In this document: positions 14,277 to 19,657 of the stretch, piece by piece | Layout of the letters: every line of letters starts with the position of its first letter | Position numbering within the stretch: position 1 is the first letter of the stretch | Virus record (IMG/VR): IMGVR_UViG_3300024344_000064 | Location: 1-34,107 of that record | From: a virus | Length of the DNA: 34,107 nt | Strand: one strand, 5' to 3' | Made by a program: the position numbers and the translations under genes | The notes under the pieces: generated by a model | What the model was told of the DNA's origin: nothing | What the model saw: only the letters and a program-made list of their open reading frames with translations | Database searches by the model: none

Positions 14277-14296
14277 GCGGCTCATTATTGAGCCGC
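14277..14296 (-). terminator. Hairpin with the stop codon in its loop (attenuator or weak terminator)
   Basis: Arms GCGGCTCA (14277-14284) and TGAGCCGC (14289-14296) are a perfect 8-bp stem with a 4-base loop that holds most of the TAA of the 92-residue gene. The hairpin closely resembles that at 9024-9044, including GGCTCAATAA. Here the ribosome site of the next gene follows instead of a U tract, so partial termination, processing or translational coupling is likelier than full termination. Confidence 0.6.
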
Positions 14297-14563
14297 CTTA
14301 AAATCTGAACATAGATTTCTTAATTCAAGATCGTCTTTTCCTTTCATGTCCATGTAATCAAAGAAAAGATAAAGATTACCTCTTTGAGATAATTCATCAA
14401 AAGAAATTTTATGTTTAGAATTGTCTGGTAAAATTATTTCATGGTGTGAACCTATGATTGATCTCATAACAACACAGTTTTCAAAAACTTTACCCATAAT
14501 AGTAGTTATTGTAATAACTGAATTTTCAGTAGCAAAATCTTCGTAGTTACATTTGTCTAACAT
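14285..14563 (-). CDS. Hypothetical first early protein (92 residues)
   Basis: I choose the ATG at 14563, which has GGAG and the A-tract spacer; the frame is open to 14599, but the upstream ATGs lack a ribosome site. The protein starts MLDKCNYEDFATENSVITIT. It is strand-rich in the middle (VFENCVVMRSIIG, HHEIILPDNSKHKISFDEL) and ends in a helical CSDFKAAQ. No family is recognised. It is the first substantial gene behind the main leftward control region and has its own hairpin at the stop. Together these suggest strong, early, largely independent expression. A host-takeover or regulatory role is possible but unproven. Confidence 0.7.
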   Translation of the reverse strand: MLDKCNYEDFATENSVITITTIMGKVFENCVVMRSIIGSHHEIILPDNSKHKISFDELSQRGNLYLFFDYMDMKGKDDLELRNLCSDFKAAQ

Positions 14564-14576
14564 TTTTTTCTCCTTG

Positions 14577-14616
14577 TTCATATACACCTTTCTATACATT
14601 TATTATGTATTTGCAA
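14577..14616 (-). promoter_or_regulatory. Putative early promoter/leader, matching that at 9638-9683
   Basis: On the minus strand, TTGCAA (14611-14616) is followed by ATACATAATAAATGTAT, then GAAAGG and TGTATATGA, leading into ACAAGGAG and the A tract before the ATG at 14563. The same blocks occur in the same order before the 197-residue gene. The likely -35 is TTGCAA; the -10 is not clear-cut. It overlaps the repeats described at 14594-14627. Confidence 0.5.
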
Positions 14617-14627
14617 TACATTTATTA
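14594..14627. repeat. Operator-like repeats in the early control region
   Basis: ATACATTTATTA occurs at 14594-14605 and again at 14616-14627, a spacing of 22 bp (about two helical turns). Between and overlapping them, ATGTATT and AATACAT (14605-14611 and 14615-14621) form a 17-bp palindrome around TGC. The arrangement suits cooperative binding of a regulator over the early promoter. Confidence 0.55.
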
Positions 14628-14667
14628 ACAATTTGTAATTTTTTTTTATTTTGCTATAAATAATTAC

Positions 14668-14733
14668 CTAAAACATAAAAGGAATAGGGCAGTTTATCAG
14701 GGAAATATTTAGGTGTTCCTTGTTTTTTTTCAT
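14668..14733 (-). CDS. Putative 21-codon leader peptide ORF
   Basis: This ORF has the strongest class of early start signal in the window (TTTGGAG, A tract, ATG at 14733) yet encodes only 21 residues, starting MKKNKEHLNISLIN and ending PFMF. It lies in the leader upstream of the 92-residue gene, and its second half forms one arm of an inverted repeat (14687-14699) whose other arm (14753-14764) lies upstream of its ribosome site. Such an arrangement suggests a translated leader rather than a functional protein. It could also be a remnant of a deleted gene. Confidence 0.45.
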   Translation of the reverse strand: MKKNKEHLNISLINCPIPFMF

Positions 14734-14764
14734 TTTTTTCTCCAAATCTTAATGATAACTGCCC
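14687..14764. repeat. Inverted repeat flanking the leader ORF start
   Basis: GGGCAGTTTATCA (14687-14699) pairs with TGATAACTGCCC (14753-14764) with a single bulged T. The 53-base interval contains the ribosome site and start codon of the 21-codon ORF. In leftward RNA this would be a 12-bp stem enclosing a start region. As DNA it could be a pair of operator half sites between the divergent genes. Confidence 0.6.
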
Positions 14765-14787
14765 TTCTTTTATGCTACATATAGTGC

Positions 14788-15150
14788 ATGAAAGAGTCTG
14801 ACATACAAATTGCAGTAGTAGAATATCTTAAAGAAAAGCAAAAAACCTATAAATTTCGCTATTTTTCTGTACCTAATGAAGGGCAAAGAAAAGTTTGGTT
14901 TCTTAATAAGCTGGTTCGTATGGGTTTAAAGTCTGGTGTTCCTGATCTAGTGCTGGAATTTCCTGAAGGAAAAATTGTTTATTTAGAAATTAAAACTGAA
15001 AAAGGAAGGCTGTCAGATACACAAAAAAAGTGGCTAGAAACATCTGAGCAGTTAAATACCCCTCATTATGTCTTAAAAGGCTCTGTAGAGGCAAATTTAA
15101 GCCTTTTAGAAGGTATTTTTGCCCTGTTCCCTAATGCTAGAGTTGTGTAA
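14788..15150 (+). CDS. VRR-NUC domain nuclease
   Basis: This is the only plus-strand gene. Its 120 residues match the VRR-NUC fold of the PD-(D/E)XK superfamily: KESDIQIAVVEYL at the start, PNEGQR, SGVPDLVL with D53, then YLEIKTEKGRLSDTQKKWLE with E67, K69 and Q79. Stand-alone phage VRR-NUC proteins are thought to act on branched DNA, much like Holliday-junction resolvases, which would help recombination or packaging. It starts close to a TATGCT element (14771-14776), so its message may be nearly leaderless; no Shine-Dalgarno is visible. Its 3' end overlaps the opposing gene by 14 bp. Confidence 0.85.
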   Translation: MKESDIQIAVVEYLKEKQKTYKFRYFSVPNEGQRKVWFLNKLVRMGLKSGVPDLVLEFPEGKIVYLEIKTEKGRLSDTQKKWLETSEQLNTPHYVLKGSVEANLSLLEGIFALFPNARVV

Positions 15151-15442
15151 TGCTTTTAACTAATCCAACAGGAATAATATTTCTATCACCAAAAAATCCA
15201 TCCTCTGAGTAAGAGGCGAAAGTCCATAAATATTTATCGTTTTTTTTGTATATGTAAGCGAAGGTTGTAATTATTGATGTTTCCATTTTGTCAAAATCAT
15301 TAAAACTTACAATCGTTGAATCGCCTGTAATATCTTCCCAAATTATTTTATAAAAATTATAAGACTTGTCGCCTATTACTTGATTACTTTTTTTTTCTTT
15401 TTTTAGATTTTTTTTTAGGAGGTCTGCCTTTTTTAGAGCCAT
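15137..15442 (-). CDS. Hypothetical 101-residue phage protein
   Basis: From about residue 19 the sequence looks like a compact conserved domain: SNQVIGDKSYNFYKIIWEDI, then VSFNDFDKMETSIITTFAYI and YLWTFASYSEDGFFGDRNI. Proteins with 'KFYKI-WEDI-GDS ... FAY-YKK-DKYLWTFASY ... DRN-P' are widespread in tailed phages without known function; I recall the pattern, not a name. The first 18 residues come from a poly-A-rich stretch that is also coded in another frame by the basic peptide at 15384-15464. The start at 15442 (AAAGGAACTT before ATG) is therefore uncertain. The C terminus overlaps the VRR-NUC gene on the other strand. Confidence 0.65.
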   Translation of the reverse strand: MALKKADLLKKNLKKEKKSNQVIGDKSYNFYKIIWEDITGDSTIVSFNDFDKMETSIITTFAYIYKKNDKYLWTFASYSEDGFFGDRNIIPVGLVKSITQL

Positions 15443-15464
15443 AAGTTCCTTTGCCCTTCGGCAT
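15384..15464 (-). CDS. Very basic 26-residue peptide with an AT-hook-like core
   Basis: The ORF starts MPKGKGTYGS and continues KKGRPPKKK before ending in a run of Lys and Arg. 'MPKGKGTYGS--GRPPKK' is a short motif I recall from other marine phages, and GRPPKK resembles an AT-hook minor-groove binder, apt for A/T-rich DNA. Its ATG overlaps the stop of the upstream 37-residue gene as TAATG, indicating coupling. It overlaps the next gene by 59 bp in another frame, and its end lies in a run of nine A, where slippage could join the two frames. Confidence 0.55.
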   Translation of the reverse strand: MPKGKGTYGSKKGRPPKKKSKKRKKK

Positions 15465-15577
15465 TAATGTAAAATCCAGTTATGAATAGCAATAGTTATT
15501 ATTATAATAATAATTGCTTGAACCCACCACTTTAAAGAAATAAATGAATCCCACCACTTTTCAATTCTCTCTCTCAT
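15464..15577 (-). CDS. 37-residue single-span membrane peptide
   Basis: The ORF starts MRERIEKWWDSFISLKWWVQ and continues with a hydrophobic run AIIIIIITIAI, ending HNWILH. That is one membrane span behind a charged, Trp-rich amphipathic helix. Its ATG overlaps the holin stop by 4 bp (ATGA), so it is translated with the holin and may modulate it, for example as an antiholin or second holin. This is inference from position and topology. Confidence 0.65.
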   Translation of the reverse strand: MRERIEKWWDSFISLKWWVQAIIIIIITIAIHNWILH

Positions 15578-15972
15578 TTTGTCAATCCTTTCGCTTTTTC
15601 AAAACTTCTTAAACCCCCAAGACCCAAAATTCCGAGAACTAAAGGCATTAGCTGACCTAAGTCTAAGACAACCCAATCTACTTTAATATTAAACATTTGT
15701 AAAATCATATCTAATAAAGGTTGCAACAAATATACATAGGCAATACTACAACCTGAAACCCAACCCAAAAATGGTCGCCACCCAGCAACAAATATTGATT
15801 TGTGTCCAGCTTCAATTTTATTTATATCTAATTGTTTTTCTTTTAACTTTGCATCAATCTCTTTCATTTGTAGTTTTAGCTTTTCTTTTTCTTCTCCTGA
15901 GAAATGAAGATCGTCTATTACATTACCAACTGTTTTGATTGTATCACCACCAAATATTTTACCTAATACCAT
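15574..15972 (-). CDS. Holin (three-TM, GTA-holin-like)
   Basis: The 132-residue protein has a charged N-terminal helical region (about 1-58, with GEEKEKLKLQMKEIDAKLKEK), then AGWRPFLGWVSGCSIAYVYL, a second hydrophobic region (LLQPLLDMILQMF) and a third around 100-120 (LMPLVLGILGLGGL), ending RSFEKAKGLTK. The 'GWRPF-GW' and 'R-FEK-KG' motifs are characteristic of the three-transmembrane holins found with gene transfer agents and many marine phages (PF11351-like). It would open the inner membrane to release the lysozyme encoded nearby. No clear ribosome site is seen upstream; a GAGG lies 7 bases before the ATG. Confidence 0.8.
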   Translation of the reverse strand: MVLGKIFGGDTIKTVGNVIDDLHFSGEEKEKLKLQMKEIDAKLKEKQLDINKIEAGHKSIFVAGWRPFLGWVSGCSIAYVYLLQPLLDMILQMFNIKVDWVVLDLGQLMPLVLGILGLGGLRSFEKAKGLTK

Positions 15973-15976
15973 TTTA

Positions 15977-16234
15977 TTACCTCCACGATTTTATTGACCA
16001 ATATGCTGGACTTAAATTTTTTTGACCTTTTACTTTTTTTAATACTCCACCCATTCTAGCCATAAAACTTCTTTTTCTTGCTGGAATATTTTTTTTAATT
16101 CGCATAGTTTTATCACCAAAATTTACTTTTTTAATGTTACCTGTTGATCTATCTCTTACAAAAACTTTAAATTTTTTAACATCTCCTCGTTGAATTTTAT
16201 TTAATTTAACTGTTCTGCCTTGATATTTAGCCAT
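15977..16234 (-). CDS. DUF5872-like small phage protein
   Basis: The 85-residue basic protein starts MAKYQGRTVKLNKIQRGDVK. It has KKFKVFVRDRSTGNIKKVNFGD, RIKKNIPARKRSFMARM and LSPAYWSIKSWR. This matches a family common in T4-like and marine phages: KKF-VYV---G--KKV-FGD, then a basic 'R-SF-AR' and a final YW---WR. Those relatives usually have Cys residues after the 'ARH' position; here they are missing (MGGVLKKVKG instead). Function is unknown; nucleic-acid binding is possible. Its ATG overlaps the upstream stop as TAATG. Confidence 0.7.
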   Translation of the reverse strand: MAKYQGRTVKLNKIQRGDVKKFKVFVRDRSTGNIKKVNFGDKTMRIKKNIPARKRSFMARMGGVLKKVKGQKNLSPAYWSIKSWR

Positions 16235-16368
16235 TATTTTTTTCCATTAAATGCTCTATGAAAAGCGGCAAACAAACCATAAGGATCATTAACAGGATAA
16301 CCTAATTCATTTAATTTTTTATTTTTAATTTCTTTTTTCTTTTTTTTAACTATTTTTTTCTTTTTCAT
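16234..16368 (-). CDS. Small Lys-rich protein (44 residues)
   Basis: The ORF starts with MKKKKIVKKKKKEIK and continues LNELGYPVNDPYGLFAAFHRAFNGKK. Both its ends overlap neighbours (ATGA with the gene at 16365, TAATG with the gene at 15977), good evidence of translation. A very basic N terminus followed by a short Gly/Pro/aromatic segment suggests a nucleic-acid or membrane-surface peptide. No family is named. Confidence 0.65.
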   Translation of the reverse strand: MKKKKIVKKKKKEIKNKKLNELGYPVNDPYGLFAAFHRAFNGKK

Positions 16369-16505
16369 AATTTACCACACTCTCTTAATTGATCTGATAT
16401 TCTTTGCATTTTTGCTCTTAAATCTTCTTCTCTATATTTTTTTCTATTATCATGTATCTCTTTTATTTCCTCTGGTGTTGTTAATCTTTTTCGCATTGTT
16501 CTCAT
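16365..16505 (-). CDS. Small charged helical protein (46 residues)
   Basis: The frame is open to 16565, but I prefer the ATG at 16505, which overlaps the lysozyme stop as ATGA and avoids a 64-bp overlap. The protein starts MRTMRKRLTTPEEIKEIHDN and continues as one highly charged helix ending QLRECGKL. No signal peptide or TM segment is present. It lies between the lysozyme and the small Lys-rich gene. A coiled-coil regulator or partner is possible. The longer version would add a 20-residue Lys/Asp-rich N terminus. Confidence 0.55.
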   Translation of the reverse strand: MRTMRKRLTTPEEIKEIHDNRKKYREEDLRAKMQRISDQLRECGKL

Positions 16506-16933
16506 GTCAATTTTTTCATTTTCTCGCTTAATCTCATCACTCGGTTTGGTGTCTGTTTTGCCCATAAACTTGATTCCATTTGTAATCCAGCCTCAATATA
16601 ATCTTTATTTCGTAATGCTTCAAACATCTTCTTAAATTTGGTGGTTTTTGGCTTTCCAAGTTGGAAACACATATGAATTATAATCTCTTTTGCTTCATCA
16701 TGAATATCTAAATCTTTACATAAATCCATTGAATCTTGATAAGAAATTTGAAAGTCATAATCAAAAACCTTTAATAATCTTTTTCGGTCATATTTTACAC
16801 CTTCTTTAAAATTATCACTTGGTCTAACTAAATGTCCATAACCTATTGTAGCAAAGCCAAGATGATCTTTGTATATAGTATCTCTGTAACCTTCTTCTTT
16901 TTGTATTTCGTCTTTTAATTTTTCTATATTCAT
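16502..16933 (-). CDS. Endolysin, T4-type lysozyme (GH24)
   Basis: The 143-residue enzyme hydrolyses the glycan backbone of peptidoglycan at lysis. The GH24 active-site triad is intact with T4 spacing: E14 in KEEGYRD, D23 in YKDHLG and T29 in FATIGYGHL. A second hallmark is the MCFQLGK helix region, followed by a C-terminal segment with AKQTPNRVMRLSE, equivalent to the 'W-QTP-RA-R' motif. No signal or SAR anchor is seen at the N terminus, so export depends on the holin encoded 0.5 kb downstream. It is shorter than T4 gpe. An AGGAG site precedes the ATG. Confidence 0.92.
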   Translation of the reverse strand: MNIEKLKDEIQKEEGYRDTIYKDHLGFATIGYGHLVRPSDNFKEGVKYDRKRLLKVFDYDFQISYQDSMDLCKDLDIHDEAKEIIIHMCFQLGKPKTTKFKKMFEALRNKDYIEAGLQMESSLWAKQTPNRVMRLSEKMKKLT

Positions 16934-16934
16934 A

Positions 16935-17177
16935 TTAATCTCCTGTTATATTTTTTATTTTAACAGTTTCACCTTCCCAAGAAACAACTGATTCATCTTC
17001 AATACACTTTTCTAAATAAACAGCCATATCTAAACATTCTTGTTGGGCTTCTTTTAACCACTCAATTTTAGATTTTTTAGCATCTTCCATAGTATTGCCA
17101 AATTTAATCATTCCTTGATTTGCTCTTAAAGACATTTTATTAATTACTCTTTGAACAAGTTTATCTGGTGTTTTCAT
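16935..17177 (-). CDS. Small helical protein, possibly MazG-like
   Basis: The 80-residue protein starts MKTPDKLVQRVINKMSLRAN. The middle has MIKFGNTMEDAKKSKIEWLKEAQQECLDMAVYLEKCI. The 'G--KFG ... EWL-EA--E-LD-AVYL' pattern is common in short phage proteins and resembles the E--D metal-binding helix of all-alpha NTP pyrophosphatases (MazG type). It is much shorter than a full MazG domain, so enzymatic activity is doubtful. It overlaps the metallophosphoesterase gene by 17 bp, with AAAGGAG inside that gene's end. Confidence 0.5.
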   Translation of the reverse strand: MKTPDKLVQRVINKMSLRANQGMIKFGNTMEDAKKSKIEWLKEAQQECLDMAVYLEKCIEDESVVSWEGETVKIKNITGD

Positions 17178-18240
17178 ACTTCTCCTTTAGTTCTATCATA
17201 CTAACAAAATTATGTCCTTGTATATGTCCATCAGCTAATAATAACTGTGAAATACCATAAGACCATCCATTAGCATTATTTATAGCATAACTTTCAATAT
17301 GACCAAAGTTCATTGCTGTTCCTACATTCACAATTTTAACATAATTACCTCTACCTAATTTACTTGCTCTCCAAGATCGTTCCCTATGACTATGACCAAA
17401 TACTATGTCGTGTGTAGCAGAATTAGATATTTGACTTGCTTCTGCCATTTTACCACCAATTTCTCTACCCATTTCATTTAAAGGAACATGAACAAAAGCT
17501 ACTCCTTTAATAAAGAAAAAATCTCCATATTCAGAAATTCCCCAACCTCTTATTCGCCATAAGTTTTCGTATTGCTGTGAAAATGCACCAACAACTTCTT
17601 TGTGTTCGTTTTCATATTTATATAATCGTAATTCGTGATTGCCTAAACAATAATGTTTATAGCATTGATGATCGCCCATACCTTCATGTAATAATATTAA
17701 TGCTTCTTTTGTTGCTTCTATATCTGCTGAAATAGGTGGTTTTGCTCCACCTTTAACAGTATGGTTTTTATCAAAAGTATTAACTGAATCAAAAGAACAA
17801 AAATCTCCAATACAAACAACATAATCAGGTTTGTATTCATTTATTTGTTTTCCTATCCAATAAAATCTATCTAAATTTTCATCTGGTGAAACATGAGCAT
17901 CTGGAATTACAAATACTTTTGTTGGCTGTGAGAAGCTAGTTGTTTGTGCGGCTATTCTTACAATCGGTTTTTTATATTCTTCTATAATAACTTGCGGCTT
18001 AGTATCTTTGTACCTGTGCCATTCAATAGTCCAATGAGAACTACCTAATGCTAACTTTTCTATTTTATCTATTTTTCTTTGTAGTGTTGTTCGTGGAATA
18101 TCTAAAACATCTTCAACTATTTTTTTTGCACCTGTAGGATTATTTAAACCACCTTTGCCAACAGGCGGATAACCTTTATCTAAAGCTTCATGTAGCTTTT
18201 CTTGGATAAGTTTTAGCTCGTCCCATTCCTTATCTTCCAT
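17161..18240 (-). CDS. Calcineurin-like metallophosphoesterase with N-terminal HTH
   Basis: The 359-residue protein has an N-terminal helical part with a possible helix-turn-helix (about 36-62, GAKKIVEDVLDIPRTTLQRK), followed by a metallophosphoesterase core: DAH at 114-116, GD at 145-146, GNHE at 200-203, H251 and GHSH at 282-285. These residues form the two-metal site of phosphodiesterases such as Mre11-like and nucleotide phosphatase enzymes. The HTH suggests a DNA- or RNA-targeted activity. It starts at an ATG with no Shine-Dalgarno, only eight bases after a TATAAT box, so the message may be leaderless. Substrate is unknown. Confidence 0.85.
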   Translation of the reverse strand: MEDKEWDELKLIQEKLHEALDKGYPPVGKGGLNNPTGAKKIVEDVLDIPRTTLQRKIDKIEKLALGSSHWTIEWHRYKDTKPQVIIEEYKKPIVRIAAQTTSFSQPTKVFVIPDAHVSPDENLDRFYWIGKQINEYKPDYVVCIGDFCSFDSVNTFDKNHTVKGGAKPPISADIEATKEALILLHEGMGDHQCYKHYCLGNHELRLYKYENEHKEVVGAFSQQYENLWRIRGWGISEYGDFFFIKGVAFVHVPLNEMGREIGGKMAEASQISNSATHDIVFGHSHRERSWRASKLGRGNYVKIVNVGTAMNFGHIESYAINNANGWSYGISQLLLADGHIQGHNFVSMIELKEKYENTR

Positions 18241-18248
18241 AGAAGATT

Positions 18249-18276
18249 ATTATACTAATTTTTAAAATTTTGCAAA
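18249..18276 (-). promoter_or_regulatory. Putative promoter of the metallophosphoesterase operon
   Basis: A perfect TATAAT (18249-18254, minus strand) lies 16 bases from TTTGCA (18271-18276). It sits in one of the few gaps of the leftward genes. Transcription would begin about two to three bases above the ATG at 18240. Confidence 0.6.
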
Positions 18277-18282
18277 AAATGG

Positions 18283-18486
18283 CTATTTTAGTAATTTAAT
18301 AAAAGTATAAATTCCAGCTAAAATTGTTCCAATAAATAAAGCAACTTTTAATCCGCCCATTCCTTTATTAGATATAGAATTAAGATCACGAATTTGTTTT
18401 TGCATAATATTTATATCTTCACGAATATATTTAACATCTGTTTTTAACTCAGCAATAATAACTCTTTCTTTTTCCCAATCAGACAT
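18283..18486 (-). CDS. Small XhlA-like membrane protein
   Basis: The 67-residue protein has a charged coiled-coil-like N terminus (EKERVIIAELKTDVKYIREDINIMQKQI) and a C-terminal transmembrane helix at about 45-66 (LKVALFIGTILAGIYTFIKLL). This is the layout of XhlA/hemolysin-type accessory lysis proteins, which sit in the membrane with the coil in the cytoplasm. It overlaps the glucosaminidase gene by 8 bp. It could support the holin at 15574. A tail or adsorption-related membrane protein cannot be excluded. Confidence 0.6.
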   Translation of the reverse strand: MSDWEKERVIIAELKTDVKYIREDINIMQKQIRDLNSISNKGMGGLKVALFIGTILAGIYTFIKLLK

Positions 18487-19033
18487 CTTGCATACTTTCT
18501 ATTTGAAAAATTTCTGGGTATTCTTGTATTAGAAAATAAACTGTTTTACTAATCTTTTTTGTATAATTTTTATCTATTGCAAAAGTATGTAAGCTATTAA
18601 TTAATTCATCTAAATTTATTTCCTGTAATAGTGTTTGTTTATTTCTTAGTTTTCTATATTCTTTAAAATCTGAACCTCTATTAAGTAAGGTAATATAATC
18701 AGCAACACTTTCACACTTTCTATTATATTTTTTTATCATTACATTACTATTTAATGCTTTTATATGAGGCTGTGTTTTGTCAGTTTCTATCATTCCATAA
18801 AAATTATTACCTTCTAAAGCAAATCTTGATAAACCCCAATTAGATTCAAGTATAGCTTGAGCAACAGAAACAACTACTATTACTCTTGATTGTGGTGGAA
18901 TTTTAGAATTAAATTCAATCGTACATTCTGCAATACCATAAACAAATTCATCTTTATTTTTATAACTAAAATCCCATTCATAATTAAAAGAACTACATAA
19001 TAGAACTAAAGTTGCACAAATTGTTTTAATCAT
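18479..19033 (-). CDS. Exported glucosaminidase-family peptidoglycan hydrolase
   Basis: The 184-residue protein starts with a hydrophobic signal (MIKTICATLVLLCSSFN). The core has SVAQAILESNWGLSRFALEGNNFYGMIE, the signature of Bax/FlgJ-like glucosaminidases, with E63 as likely catalytic acid. RGSDFKEYRKLRN and a FAIDKNYTKKI segment complete the domain. It would cut peptidoglycan from the periplasmic side. Because a T4-type lysozyme is also encoded, this enzyme may serve DNA entry or later lysis. The signal peptide makes it independent of the holin. The ATG overlaps the upstream gene's stop (ATGA). Confidence 0.8.
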   Translation of the reverse strand: MIKTICATLVLLCSSFNYEWDFSYKNKDEFVYGIAECTIEFNSKIPPQSRVIVVVSVAQAILESNWGLSRFALEGNNFYGMIETDKTQPHIKALNSNVMIKKYNRKCESVADYITLLNRGSDFKEYRKLRNKQTLLQEINLDELINSLHTFAIDKNYTKKISKTVYFLIQEYPEIFQIESMQDV

Positions 19034-19173
19034 GCTTTGCCTTGCCTATTATATTTTTTCCATGATTTTAATTTATGTTTATTTTTTGGCTTAGAACGAG
19101 AAGAATTTCCTATTGATGTTCTTTTAACTACTTTATCAAAAATTGATTTTTGAACTAAAGTTTGTTTTGCCAT
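19030..19173 (-). CDS. Small conserved basic phage protein (47 residues)
   Basis: The ORF starts MAKQTLVQKSIFDKVVKRTS and continues IGNSSRSKPKNKHKLKSWKKY before ending in RQGKA. I recall the 'TSIGNS--S-PKNKHK--SWKKY' pattern from short proteins in many marine phages; function is unknown. Both ends overlap neighbours (TAATG and ATGA), strong evidence that it is real. The basic composition suggests nucleic-acid or ribosome contact. Confidence 0.75.
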   Translation of the reverse strand: MAKQTLVQKSIFDKVVKRTSIGNSSRSKPKNKHKLKSWKKYNRQGKA

Positions 19174-19655
19174 TATTTCATATTTGATAATGGATTTTCT
19201 AAAGCAAGTTTTATTTTTTTATCAATTTTTTCTTCTAATGATTTCATTTCATCTTTTAAATCATTAACAGTTTCTTTTAAATCTTTAGAATTTTCTCTAC
19301 CATCTTCTTTAACTTGTTGCTCTACATCATTAACAATTTTTTCAATTCGTCTTACATCTTGTCTAAGATCATTCTTTAACTCGTTAGCAACATCAGAAAC
19401 TAATTGTACTTCCTGAATTATCATACTCATTTCTTGAGTTATCATTTCAGTTTCTTGTTGCAGTAATTCTAATCTTTTATCAAAACCACTTAAATCTGGT
19501 GCTGAATAATGCTCTATCTTATCTTTCATGTTAAGATAGTCTTTATAAAACTCAAAACCAGCCCATAAACCACCACCAAGAGTAGTTAAGGCAGTAATAA
19601 TAACAAATATCTTGCCACCTTTAAACTTTATTCCAGCAAATTCCATTTCTGCCAT
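19173..19655 (-). CDS. Membrane-anchored coiled-coil protein
   Basis: I choose the ATG at 19655 (160 residues, MAEMEFAGIKFKGGK) because CGGAG lies upstream and it avoids overlapping the previous gene; the frame is open to 19679. One N-terminal transmembrane segment (about 16-38, FVIITALTTLGGGLWAGFEF) is followed by about 100 residues of coiled coil (LLQQETEMITQEMSMIIQEV and onward). This is the general build of an inner-membrane spanin, but no outer-membrane partner lies beside it. It could also be a phage exclusion or lysis accessory. Confidence 0.65.
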   Translation of the reverse strand: MAEMEFAGIKFKGGKIFVIITALTTLGGGLWAGFEFYKDYLNMKDKIEHYSAPDLSGFDKRLELLQQETEMITQEMSMIIQEVQLVSDVANELKNDLRQDVRRIEKIVNDVEQQVKEDGRENSKDLKETVNDLKDEMKSLEEKIDKKIKLALENPLSNMK

Positions 19656-19657
19656 AG

